DNA of 32,042 bases from CAIOHW01 sp046317855 (GTDB lineage Bacteria > Bdellovibrionota > UBA1018). Below are positions 1 to 7,253 of this stretch, piece after piece (positions within the stretch are counted from its first letter, which is position 1; each line of letters starts with the position of its first letter). The notes under the pieces are model-generated. The model searched no databases. It saw nothing but the letters and a program-made list of their open reading frames with translations, and had not been told where the DNA came from. The translations under genes and the position numbers were made by a program. Location: contig JBKCVM010000032.1 in the NCBI GenBank assembly GCA_046317855.1, forward strand, positions 1-32,042, in the 5' to 3' direction.

Positions 1-1
1 G

Positions 2-121
2 GATTTTGGTGTGGTCTCGAATCGAGAACGAGATCGGGACCGCGATCGAGATCGAGACCGGGATGGCGGAAACGCTTTTGCCGACGAAGTTGAGGCCAAT
101 CCCAGCGTTTTCGATTTTTAA
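2..121 (+). CDS. C-terminal end of an unidentified protein with an Arg-Asp repeat (5'-truncated by window)
   Basis: An open frame runs in from before the window and stops at TAA 119-121. Its translation holds a run of alternating Arg and Asp (positions 23-64; first unit Arg-Glu, then six Arg-Asp pairs) followed by a short acidic tail ending in FDF. At DNA level the run is a set of degenerate hexamers of the form CGNGAN. The stop lies 9 bases before the ATG of the next gene and overlaps that gene's AAGGAG ribosome binding site, which supports real coding and probable co-transcription. Alternating R/D tracts are charged and disordered, and are known from some RNA-binding proteins. The family cannot be named from 39 residues. 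Confidence 0.5.
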   Translation, partial: DFGVVSNRERDRDRDRDRDRDGGNAFADEVEANPSVFDF

Positions 122-130
122 GGAGCAACA

Positions 131-643
131 ATGAGAATCAGTAAGAGAACTTTTTTGGCTCTGGTGGCTTTTGGGCTGCCGGCGCTTGTGCAGGCGGGCT
201 CAACGATGAACATTCAGGTCGACAAAGGAAGCGTTTCGATCGAAATCGTTCCGGAGCTTTCAAAGCCAGAAGTGAAGGTAGTCAAGTCGGCAGAGTGTGC
301 CTCTGAATCAGAGGTTCATGAGTCAGCCGGTATGGTGAAAGTCACGCATCCGGACAACTGCCAACGGGGTCATCACATCTCGATCAGGGTGGGAAGCTCC
401 ACAGCAGTTGATGTTGCCCTGAAGGCGGGCAACATGACCCTCAAAAATTCAGCAAAAGCATTCAAGGCATTTTCTGAGGTGAAGAGCGTAGTCCTGGCGG
501 GCAGTATCTTTTCCACTGTTCCAGGCCTGGTCCCGGTGAGGACCGAGAACCAAGCAGGAGCAACGGCAGTGTACAAGAATCTGAAGGACTCTTCGAAGGA
601 GAGTCTGAGTCTCATGGTTCAAGCCGGAATGATCCATCTGTAA
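131..643 (+). CDS. small secreted protein of unknown function
   Basis: 170 residues. The start ATG is preceded by AAGGAG (120-125) at good spacing. Residues 1-22 form a classic sec signal peptide (basic MRISKR, hydrophobic core, cleavage probably after VQA), so the product should be periplasmic or exported. The mature part is beta-rich and has three similar short strands ending in Ala-Gly (KAGNMTL, LAGSIFS, QAGMIHL), which suggests a small repeated beta-sheet or beta-solenoid like the DUF4097-type adhesin folds; that comparison is a weak inference. Two cysteines (in SAECAS and DNCQR) could form a disulfide. A strong terminator follows directly, so this gene ends its transcription unit and is probably not part of the cassette that starts at 720. 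Confidence 0.75.
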   Translation: MRISKRTFLALVAFGLPALVQAGSTMNIQVDKGSVSIEIVPELSKPEVKVVKSAECASESEVHESAGMVKVTHPDNCQRGHHISIRVGSSTAVDVALKAGNMTLKNSAKAFKAFSEVKSVVLAGSIFSTVPGLVPVRTENQAGATAVYKNLKDSSKESLSLMVQAGMIHL

Positions 644-663
644 ACTGAGAGGGGAAGCTAACG

Positions 664-699
664 AGAGGGCCGGTTCCGTGTGTGGGCCGGCCCTCTTTT
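664..699 (+). terminator. Rho-independent terminator
   Basis: A GC-rich perfect 10-bp stem (AGAGGGCCGG 664-673 with CCGGCCCTCT 687-696) closes a 13-base loop and is followed by TTT then A-rich sequence. It lies 20 bases after the stop of the small secreted protein and 20 bases before the next ATG, so it should separate the two transcription units unless it is leaky. Confidence 0.85.
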
Positions 700-719
700 A
701 AAAAAGCATCCGATGCCTG

Positions 720-1553
720 ATGAGTCAACAGAGTCAATACATCCTACTCTATAGCGACGAGACCGATCCCGTGGTTCAAGCTCTGAAGGATCTGGTTGGA
801 GTCTCTCTGCCAGTTAAACAGCTGCTCGACGAGGTTGAAATTTTTGATCAGATTGTGGACGGCCGGGCGAGTCTTGAGTGGACTCATGCGTCCTTCAGTA
901 AGGTGACCAATCACGAGCGGGCCTGTCTGATTAATAGAGTGGTTTCTATCAAAGAGTCTTGGTTTCAGTCCTTTCATTCCGAAGATCAAGAGTTTGCTCG
1001 GTCTGAATTCACAGCTTACGTTCGGTTTGCTGTGGGTTGCTTTAAGCATGCGACAGATCGCCCAGGGCCCTACGGCATTGCTGGCAATCAATTTCCGATG
1101 CCTTATCAGTGGTCCAAGGTTTCAAAGGAGCTGGGCCTTTCAGTTCCCCGCTTTTCTTACAGCTCAAGTGGCTGCAGCGCTCCCGGCTGGATCCGCGGGG
1201 ACTTCTATTCTTTCTATTCATGGAAACCCAAGGACTCGGATTCTGGTCAGGGTTCTGAAGAAGCACGATTTCATTATGAGCGTCCCGCTGGCGATCCGGT
1301 GATTGCGATTTGTGCCTTCGGAAGAACCATTCTCGTTGATGCGTTGGGTGGCGCGCGAGTCTTGGATCCAACGATCGAGCGCCGCGCTAATGACGTAGCT
1401 CGGGTGCTTGGGCAGGGCCTACAGGAGGTCCTGTTTTTTCGATCCAATCAAGAGATTGTCTTTGGGATGGCCTCAAAACAATTCAGAACGCTCGAGAAAT
1501 TTCCATTTCTTTTGGAGTGGTTGAGGGAGGGGTTTCAGGCGTGGAGAACGTAG
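720..1553 (+). CDS. partial ATP-grasp-like protein, first gene of a putative peptide-modification cassette
   Basis: 277 residues, no signal peptide. The order of segments recalls the pre-ATP-grasp region of peptide-maturation ligases (MvdC/MvdD and SAV_5884 type). There is an N-terminal strand ILLYSDETDP, then an NRVV motif, then a helix rich in Phe/Ala, then a segment GNQFPMPYQWSKVSKELGLSVPRF resembling the 'Asn-x-P...K-x-x-Q/W...GL-x-VP' step that precedes the ATP-grasp core. The nucleotide-binding middle is missing: no clear Lys-rich ATP-binding strands and no Glu-x-Asn metal motif. The C-terminal 80 residues look like the last part of an ATP-grasp fold. It may be a non-catalytic partner of the double ATP-grasp protein at 2995. 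No good Shine-Dalgarno precedes the ATG; an 11-base palindrome (GCATC C GATGC, 706-716) sits there instead. Its 3' end overlaps the next gene. The family call is inference; that it is coding is clear. Confidence 0.6.
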   Translation: MSQQSQYILLYSDETDPVVQALKDLVGVSLPVKQLLDEVEIFDQIVDGRASLEWTHASFSKVTNHERACLINRVVSIKESWFQSFHSEDQEFARSEFTAYVRFAVGCFKHATDRPGPYGIAGNQFPMPYQWSKVSKELGLSVPRFSYSSSGCSAPGWIRGDFYSFYSWKPKDSDSGQGSEEARFHYERPAGDPVIAICAFGRTILVDALGGARVLDPTIERRANDVARVLGQGLQEVLFFRSNQEIVFGMASKQFRTLEKFPFLLEWLREGFQAWRT

Positions 1554-1786
1554 AACAAGGGCTAAAGCGGACATTTATCCCCCCGAGCCACCGCCCTGTT
1601 GTAGCGGGAACTCTGCTGAATACTGGAAGCGATTACGATTTGAAGCAGCGATTTTATCGGGCGATTTCGAATGATCGTGAGCGACGACGGTTACTTGCAG
1701 CGATTCTTTTTGACGAGGGTGTCGACTTTCCGTTGCCTGATTGGGTGACTGGCTCGTTCAAGAAGATTTTCTTAGGAAAGGGGTGA
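1541..1786 (+). CDS. 81-aa small protein, candidate peptide substrate or adaptor of the cassette
   Basis: The frame can open at GTG 1517, but GTG 1541 is preferred because GGGAGGGG (1525-1532) lies at ribosome-binding distance. That start overlaps the upstream gene by 13 bases. The product begins MENVEQG, is rich in Arg and Asp/Glu, has an Arg cluster (RERRR) before a short hydrophobic helix LLAAILF, then a Pro/Trp-containing segment, and ends in Lys/Gly. There is no signal peptide and no cysteine. It resembles no family I recognise. Small size, position directly before the modifying enzymes, and abundance of Arg (substrate type for an arginase) and Asp/Glu (substrate type for ATP-grasp ligases) make it the best precursor candidate in the window, but it could equally be a leader-binding adaptor or a structural subunit. 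The following gene starts on the base after its stop codon. Confidence 0.55.
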   Translation: MENVEQGLKRTFIPPSHRPVVAGTLLNTGSDYDLKQRFYRAISNDRERRRLLAAILFDEGVDFPLPDWVTGSFKKIFLGKG

Positions 1787-2998
1787 GTGGTGCTTCAGTT
1801 CAGTAAAATGGCTCTCGAATCAGAGACTGGACTCTATCATTCTTGTACGCAAGAACGCTTACACGCGCCCTCGGTGCTCAGATCCCTTTTGCCAAGAGTC
1901 CTTGGAACTCCGGACACTCCGGCGCAGGATTGGGATTCGGCGTATCTTCTGTTGCTTTCAAAAGAGCTGCAGAAGAGGGGTTTTCTTGTGCCTGAGGAGT
2001 CCCTCCAGAATGAGCGCGCTCATCATAATAGAAACCACCCTGTCCGAATGGCTCGAGGAGGAATCTTTAAGTCCACTGTAGCTCGCCCAAGCGCTGTTCC
2101 TGAAGATGCGGATTGGGTTTTTCTAGGGGTTCCATGCGATCTCGGGTCATCTAAGCCCGGGGCTGCATCGGGCCCTGAGATCATTCGTGACAGAACTCGC
2201 TCCTTACTTTTTAGGTCGGACTGTCCGGGCGGGCTCTATTCGATTCGGGATGGCTCTTTTCCGTTGGGATCGGGCAAGTACTTTGACATCGGCGATATCT
2301 TCCTAGAGCGGGCGGGCATCGATGACTGGCTCTCGTCGGTTTCTCAGGTGATTGAATCGCTGCCTGACCATGTTCCAGTGATGCTCTTGGGAGGCGATCA
2401 CACTTTTTCTCTGCCCGCAATTTTAAGTGCTCGAAAGCGAGTTGGCGCCCCACTGAGCGTGATTCATTTTGACTCGCATCTTGATCTTCAGGTTTGGGCT
2501 AGCCCCTACGCACAAAGTTCCGGGCAGTCTTTTCTGTTAGATCCTCCGGTTCATAGTAACTTCATGTCTCATGTTCTAACCGGAGCTCCCGACACGAAAC
2601 TCTATCAGATGGGTGTTCGTAACTACCAGACAATCCCCTCAGCATCGGCAGGCGCGATGAGGGAGTATCTGCAGCGATCGAGTAAGATCTTCACTGATCA
2701 AGACTTTCACCACAGTGACCCTCTAGAATTTCTGTCGTCGATCCCGCTCGGTAGTCCAGTGTATGTCTCGATGGACATTGACTGTCTGTCTGCGCCATTT
2801 GCACCCGCGACAGGGCATCCTTCAGCACTTGGCATGATCCCTCGCGACTTGATGCGATCTCTCAATTTTATTCGTAAGCATTTTCGAGTCGTGGGGGCTG
2901 ATCTGATGGAGGTTTCAAAATCAGCTGATCGAGGGGGTGAGTTGAGGACTGCGGAGCTTGGAATGACTGCGCTCCTGGCATTGGTGGGCTCACCATGA
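1787..2998 (+). CDS. arginase/agmatinase-fold (ureohydrolase) enzyme with N-terminal extension
   Basis: 403 residues; GTG start one base after the upstream stop. Residues about 105-400 are a ureohydrolase fold with all six expected manganese ligands: H205 (GGDHT), D229, H231 and D233 (DSHLD), and D330 and D332 (DIDC). The later GADLMEVS matches the family's closing motif. Enzymes of this fold hydrolyse a guanidino group, releasing urea. The usual D-P and G-T-P-x-P-G-G stretch after the DxD ligands is altered to LSAPFAPATGHPSALGM, and the substrate loops differ, so free arginine or agmatine need not be the substrate. The first 90-100 residues are extra relative to normal arginases (about 300 aa). 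They have a pattern of a small helical domain ending in a hydrophobic 'L...LQKRGFLVPEE', like peptide-recognition (PqqD-type) domains. Peptide arginases that make ornithine in RiPPs are known, though from another subfamily. Metal-site call strong; peptide role inferred. Confidence 0.85.
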   Translation: MVLQFSKMALESETGLYHSCTQERLHAPSVLRSLLPRVLGTPDTPAQDWDSAYLLLLSKELQKRGFLVPEESLQNERAHHNRNHPVRMARGGIFKSTVARPSAVPEDADWVFLGVPCDLGSSKPGAASGPEIIRDRTRSLLFRSDCPGGLYSIRDGSFPLGSGKYFDIGDIFLERAGIDDWLSSVSQVIESLPDHVPVMLLGGDHTFSLPAILSARKRVGAPLSVIHFDSHLDLQVWASPYAQSSGQSFLLDPPVHSNFMSHVLTGAPDTKLYQMGVRNYQTIPSASAGAMREYLQRSSKIFTDQDFHHSDPLEFLSSIPLGSPVYVSMDIDCLSAPFAPATGHPSALGMIPRDLMRSLNFIRKHFRVVGADLMEVSKSADRGGELRTAELGMTALLALVGSP

Positions 2999-4704
2999 GT
3001 TCTCGGGTTTATATTGGTACCCGTGCTGACGGGCAGGCGCTCCAGTTAGCAAAGTATTTTGATCACTTTCTAGATTGGCAGGATCTTGGAGAGGAGTGGC
3101 ACCTGGAGGTATCCAATGAAACAGCCGCTCTCATCGTGGGGTCAGTCAAACTATCAGTAGAGGAGTTGGAGCTCTATACGCGGTTTCCGAGTCACTGTTT
3201 GCGCGAGACTGAAGAAGTATTTGTTCTACTCAGGCTGCTTTACGGCGACAGATTCATTTTTCGATCGGACCCGGAACTCTCAATCGCAGAGAAGGCAACG
3301 CAGCTGATCGATTTTGGTTCGTCAGCTCCGCCTACCCTAGTCACCAATAGTCCGACCCGGGCAAAAATTCAGAGCGGCTGGGTTTTGAAGTCTGTTGGAC
3401 CAAGCCGAGTCACTGTCCAAGGAGCAGAGGCGGTCGCAACGGTCCGGAGTCGGCTTTCGGTTCCCGTCCTGTTACAGAAAAAAATTGAGGGTACTGAATT
3501 TAAGCTTGTTTACCATGCACCCACTGGGTCGGCGATGGCCATAGAGGTGCGTTCTGAAGCTTTGGATTATCGCACACTAGGCTCTCCAGTATCGTATCGC
3601 TGCATCGAAGCTGATGAGGACGCCATTTTTGCTGCCAAAACTTCGAGCCGCCTCCTCGGTGTAGACCTGGTAGATGTCGACTTTATTCGAGTCGGCGAGC
3701 GCCTGATGACGCTCGAACATAACGACTCCTCTCCTTTTGCTTACTTGGAGCAACTGGGCGGAGGTGAAGGCTCGTTTACCGAGAAGCTGATGGCTCGACA
3801 GGTAGAGGCGCTCATTTTATGTGGCAAGAGCGATCGAACGTATGTCTCATTGCAGGAGGCGTTGCTGCAGAAAGGGCTTAAGATTGCGGTCCTTTTCTAC
3901 GAGGACCTCCAAGCCAATTGGGATTTCTCCTTTCAGGCTGGAAGAATTTCGTTTCATTTGAGTGGGCAAGTGATTGCTCCAAGATTCATTTTTGATCGGG
4001 GATGTCAGATTGAAAATGCGTCGAACCAAAAAAAGCTTCTCGGACAGCTCGTGGATCTGCTGAATTTGACTGAGCAGGTTGTGGTTCCTAGGCCATCGAG
4101 TAACTACTTAAATGGCTCCAAGATGGAGCAGCTCATTAAGCATATCGACCGTGCTGCAAGAGATGGAGCTCGGCTGCTCCATCCCGCCTCTACCATTTTA
4201 AAGGGGCTGAGACGCACCAGTTTGAGTGGCAAGATCGTCAAGTCGCTTTCAGGAATCAGATCTATCGTTGTTGACGATTCTATTTTTGGGGGCTGGGAGG
4301 CAGGTTCGCTTGCCTCTGTCCCTGTACTCTTTCAGGAGCGAATCGCTGGAAACGACGCTCGAACTCATGTTTTTTTGGGTGAAGATTTGGTCCACATGGA
4401 GCTTTCAAGCACCAAAGATTCAACGGACTATCGGTACGGGCCACACGCTCCTCGTTTCAGGCTGGTGCAGAACTTAGATGCCGAGAGTCGCCAAATGAAT
4501 AGAGCGATTGCTGATGAAGAGAAGAACTCTTTAGTTGGCGTGGACTGGTTGATAGATGACGAGAACCGCTGGTTCTTTCTTGAGGCAAATCCCTCTCCTG
4601 GATGGGGATATTTTGCGCGTCATTGCGATGACCCCAATGAGGCCAGAAAAATGATGTGGCATGGGATCGGTAGAATCGTGGATCGGAGCGCCAATGTGGG
4701 CTGA
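2995..4704 (+). CDS. tandem (double) ATP-grasp ligase
   Basis: 569 residues; ATG overlaps the previous stop by 4 bases (ATGA), so translation is coupled. Two ATP-grasp units lie in one chain. Unit 1 (about 1-275) has a QLIDFGSSAPPTLVTNSP lead-in, a lysine strand WVLKSV, a QKKIEGTEFK strand and the metal-binding E241-H-N243. Unit 2 (about 276-569) begins with its own pre-ATP-grasp strand region. It then has the lead-in NYLNGSKMEQL, the ATP-binding strand with K413 and K416 followed by SLSGIRS, the VPVLFQERIAGNDARTHVF strand, and E530-A-N532-PSPGW. Unit 2 resembles RimK-like and graspetide-type (MvdC/MvdD) ligases, which use ATP to activate a carboxylate and join it to an amine or hydroxyl. Unit 1 keeps the fold but is more diverged. 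A cytoplasmic peptide-modifying ligase is the favoured reading; a small-molecule ligase is the alternative. Confidence 0.85.
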   Translation: MSSRVYIGTRADGQALQLAKYFDHFLDWQDLGEEWHLEVSNETAALIVGSVKLSVEELELYTRFPSHCLRETEEVFVLLRLLYGDRFIFRSDPELSIAEKATQLIDFGSSAPPTLVTNSPTRAKIQSGWVLKSVGPSRVTVQGAEAVATVRSRLSVPVLLQKKIEGTEFKLVYHAPTGSAMAIEVRSEALDYRTLGSPVSYRCIEADEDAIFAAKTSSRLLGVDLVDVDFIRVGERLMTLEHNDSSPFAYLEQLGGGEGSFTEKLMARQVEALILCGKSDRTYVSLQEALLQKGLKIAVLFYEDLQANWDFSFQAGRISFHLSGQVIAPRFIFDRGCQIENASNQKKLLGQLVDLLNLTEQVVVPRPSSNYLNGSKMEQLIKHIDRAARDGARLLHPASTILKGLRRTSLSGKIVKSLSGIRSIVVDDSIFGGWEAGSLASVPVLFQERIAGNDARTHVFLGEDLVHMELSSTKDSTDYRYGPHAPRFRLVQNLDAESRQMNRAIADEEKNSLVGVDWLIDDENRWFFLEANPSPGWGYFARHCDDPNEARKMMWHGIGRIVDRSANVG

Positions 4705-6790
4705 TCGTGGTCAGACTCGACTCTCGGTTTTTTTAATCAGTGGGCTCTCGTTATGTGTGACCACTTTGGGTTTACTGGGTGTGGTGGCACAGGCCAAAGT
4801 CGTAGCTAGCTTTGGCTCGGACGGATCGGTCGTGCTTGCATGGTTAGGGGTTTTTTTGGGTAGTAGACTCCTGGCGACATGGGTCTCCGGAACTCGGGAC
4901 GCTGTTCGTAAACTGCATGCCGTACACGCGTTGCGTGCTTGCTGGAGTCAAGTGATGCCTCATCTGTATTTGCGTAGGCTTCACCACGAGGATCACCGCT
5001 TGAGTAGCTTGCTGCTGGATCGGGTGCCTCAATGGGCCGAGGTGAAGTTGAATGAGATTCAAGGGATCTGCTTTTCAGTAATAGTTTTTGCCTTCTTTAT
5101 CTATCAGGCATTTAACCAGAGACTGTATTGGGCACTCTTGTGGCTAGGGGTTTTGACAGTCTTTATTTTTGCAGGTGCACGGGTCTATCGTCGGGAGTAC
5201 TTGCGCAGTGCCCAGGCATCTCAAGACAGCCGTCTTTCTGCCGGGAGTTGGTTCAAGTTCTTTCTGGGTTCTTCAAATGAACTTTGGTGGAACTCCAGCT
5301 GGCAGAAAACGCCTGAACAATACTCTCAATGGACTGAGCGGGTGGGAGACCAAATCGTCTTGCCACTTAAGCGTCATGCTTGGCTTTTTTGGAAACGAGA
5401 GATCTGGGGATCAGTCTTTGCAGACTGGCCCTATATTTTTGGAATGTCAGGGATCCTCTATCTCGGAATTTTGGGTAGGATCTCTCTTGCCCAGGCAGTG
5501 CTCTGGTTTGCACTCACAGACTATTTGATTCAGGCCGTCCAGGCTATGCGGAGTGCACTGGGGCTTCGTGTTCGTAGAATCTCGCTAGAAACTTCGATTA
5601 GGTCCGATCTTGAATTCTTAAGTGCCGGAGTCGTTCGGGGGCAAATGGCGCCGTGGACGAACATTGGTCCCGTCTCGTTTGTGCTTCGTGACGGATCCAG
5701 TGCAACGATCGGAAGTGCTCCTGGGATTTATGAAATTTCAGGCAAGAATGGCAGCGGTAAGAGCACTCTGATTCAGAGTCTTATGGGACTCAGGGACGAT
5801 GCGGAGGGTTGGTCGGTGCAGGCGCTGGAGCAGATGAAGAGGCTCCTATTTGGAAGGACAAGGGTGATCGATCGTGAGGCGCAGCTTGTTCCCGGTCAGT
5901 CTGGGTTTCTTTCGAACCTTTATCCGGGGTTTGAAGGCTGGGGCGTCGAGTATGGTCGTCAGTTAAAGTCTAGGCTGAGTTCTGTTTTGCCCGATAATAT
6001 CATTGATTCATGGAATGGGGCGTTCAGTGATCTGGCTCGAAAGTGGGCAGAGCGGGGTACTGCTAGCCCTTCGAGTGGGGAGAGGGTGCTACTGAGCTGG
6101 TCGCGGGCTTTTTTGAGTTGGGACGATGAGGTTCGGTTTCTTGTGTTGGACGAGCCAGAATCCTTCCTTGATCGGGATCTGCAATCTTTAGTGGATGAGA
6201 CCTTGAGGAGTCTTGCTCTCAAAATTGCAATTTTCAGAGTTCGTCATGACCGGGTTCGATCGTCGACCCTCCTCACCACCGGCATGTTGGCGGGCGTAAG
6301 CTCCGGTGGGGGAGGGCGCTTGGTTGAATTCGAGATGCGTGCTGAAGCGGGGGGGAGTGGCAGAGTCACGGTAACCAATCCCAGTCACTCCTTGTTGATC
6401 CCAGTTTTTAAAAATGCCGTCGCTGCTTTGGGACACACTTTTCCGGAACTGCGACCATTGGAGACATTTGATTATTTGATCGACTTCAAGACGACGGACT
6501 TCAAAATTGGAGAAGTCCGTTCTGCCGGACTGGCTGCTGCTCTAGCATTTATCAACATCTATCGGCTGAGGCTGGGGCGCCAGCCGTTGCTCAATATTGC
6601 GGCGACTGGAGAGGTGAGGTTGGATGGCAGTGTAGTCTTAGTGGGAGGGCTCAGTGAAAAGCGCGAGGCCGCTCAAATTGCAGGATTGAAGGCTCTTTTG
6701 ACGCCCTTTGAAATTTCACACTTAAGGGACTTTCCAAGACTTCTTGGGTCGAGCTCACCCGCTACTTCGTCGGTGGTTCAGGCAGTCTAG
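4694..6790 (+). CDS. ABC transporter fused to a C-terminal Lon-type (S16) protease domain
   Basis: 698 residues from ATG 4694, which has CGGAG just upstream and overlaps the previous gene by 11 bases; an ATG at 4661 would add 11 residues. The N-terminal 300 residues hold about six hydrophobic segments, as in half-transporters. The nucleotide-binding domain follows: Walker A GKNGSGKST (350-358), a weak signature SSGE (460-463), Walker B with FLVLDEPE (D486, E487) and switch His H518. After a Gly-rich linker (about 535-545) comes a domain with the Lon protease pattern. This is VRSAGLAAALAF (Ser610), then AATGEVRLDGSVVLVGGLSEK (Lys656), then AQIAGLKALLTP. Ser610 and Lys656 match the Lon catalytic dyad in order and spacing (46 residues; E. 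coli Lon 43). ABC exporters that trim leader peptides normally carry an N-terminal C39 Cys protease, so this would be an analogous but unrelated arrangement. The signature motif is degenerate, so ATPase activity may be altered. Confidence 0.88.
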   Translation: MWADRGQTRLSVFLISGLSLCVTTLGLLGVVAQAKVVASFGSDGSVVLAWLGVFLGSRLLATWVSGTRDAVRKLHAVHALRACWSQVMPHLYLRRLHHEDHRLSSLLLDRVPQWAEVKLNEIQGICFSVIVFAFFIYQAFNQRLYWALLWLGVLTVFIFAGARVYRREYLRSAQASQDSRLSAGSWFKFFLGSSNELWWNSSWQKTPEQYSQWTERVGDQIVLPLKRHAWLFWKREIWGSVFADWPYIFGMSGILYLGILGRISLAQAVLWFALTDYLIQAVQAMRSALGLRVRRISLETSIRSDLEFLSAGVVRGQMAPWTNIGPVSFVLRDGSSATIGSAPGIYEISGKNGSGKSTLIQSLMGLRDDAEGWSVQALEQMKRLLFGRTRVIDREAQLVPGQSGFLSNLYPGFEGWGVEYGRQLKSRLSSVLPDNIIDSWNGAFSDLARKWAERGTASPSSGERVLLSWSRAFLSWDDEVRFLVLDEPESFLDRDLQSLVDETLRSLALKIAIFRVRHDRVRSSTLLTTGMLAGVSSGGGGRLVEFEMRAEAGGSGRVTVTNPSHSLLIPVFKNAVAALGHTFPELRPLETFDYLIDFKTTDFKIGEVRSAGLAAALAFINIYRLRLGRQPLLNIAATGEVRLDGSVVLVGGLSEKREAAQIAGLKALLTPFEISHLRDFPRLLGSSSPATSSVVQAV

Positions 6791-7253
6791 GGGGCAAGTT
6801 CTGAGCACCCGATTGGCTGATTTCGTTGTAGAGTTCCCTGTATTGGGCTCTATACCGATTGATACGTTCTTCGATTGGAATCAACTCTTGAATCCTTGCT
6901 GCTCGTAAGCTTGCTTGGGGTGTCGTTCTCAAGGCTTCTGCCAAGACCTGATTGATTTGATTTTGACCCATTTCAAAGAGCTCAAACTCATCCTGAGTCT
7001 TCATGATTCTAGGTAAAGAAAAAAGCTTTTTTGAAAAAGCTTCTTTGCCGATCCAGCGTTCAAGAAGCAAAGCTCTGTCTTCATAGGCTTGAAGTATCTC
7101 GCTGAGAGCTTGCTCGAGCTTTGATTGCTGAAGCTCAACGGGCGCCAAGGCGCTTTTTGAAAGCTGGCTCTGATAAGCCCACAACGCCAGTGCGAGGGTT
7201 GCCGTAAAGCAAAGCACCAAAGCCAGTCGTTTTAGAAGCTGTTGCCTCACCAC
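6762..7253 (-). CDS. LemA-like membrane-anchored helical protein
   Basis: 163 residues, GTG start overlapping the stop of the giant gene upstream by 7 bases, so the two are probably co-translated. One N-terminal membrane segment (about residues 9-26) is followed by long helices. The pattern resembles LemA proteins: a first helix with a 'R..L...W' register (EDRALLLERWI), a middle helix with small residues, and a last helix IEERINRYRAQYRELYNEI that matches the LemA 'E.rI...R..YN..V' ending. It ends in a Pro-rich tail. LemA proteins are anchored at the membrane with a helical bundle outside; their role is poorly known. The end overlaps the convergent ABC-Lon gene by 29 bases. The family call is moderate; an unrelated helical bundle is possible. 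Confidence 0.6.
   Translation of the reverse strand: MVRQQLLKRLALVLCFTATLALALWAYQSQLSKSALAPVELQQSKLEQALSEILQAYEDRALLLERWIGKEAFSKKLFSLPRIMKTQDEFELFEMGQNQINQVLAEALRTTPQASLRAARIQELIPIEERINRYRAQYRELYNEISQSGAQNLPPRLPEPPTK

Noticed and set aside
2995..2998. Frameshift between the arginase-fold gene and the ATP-grasp gene
   Set aside because: The ATGA overlap is the usual coupled stop/start and both proteins are complete.
4661..4693. Upstream ATG (4661) as start of the ABC-Lon gene
   Set aside because: It would overlap the ligase gene by 44 bases and has no better ribosome binding site than ATG 4694; kept only as an alternative.
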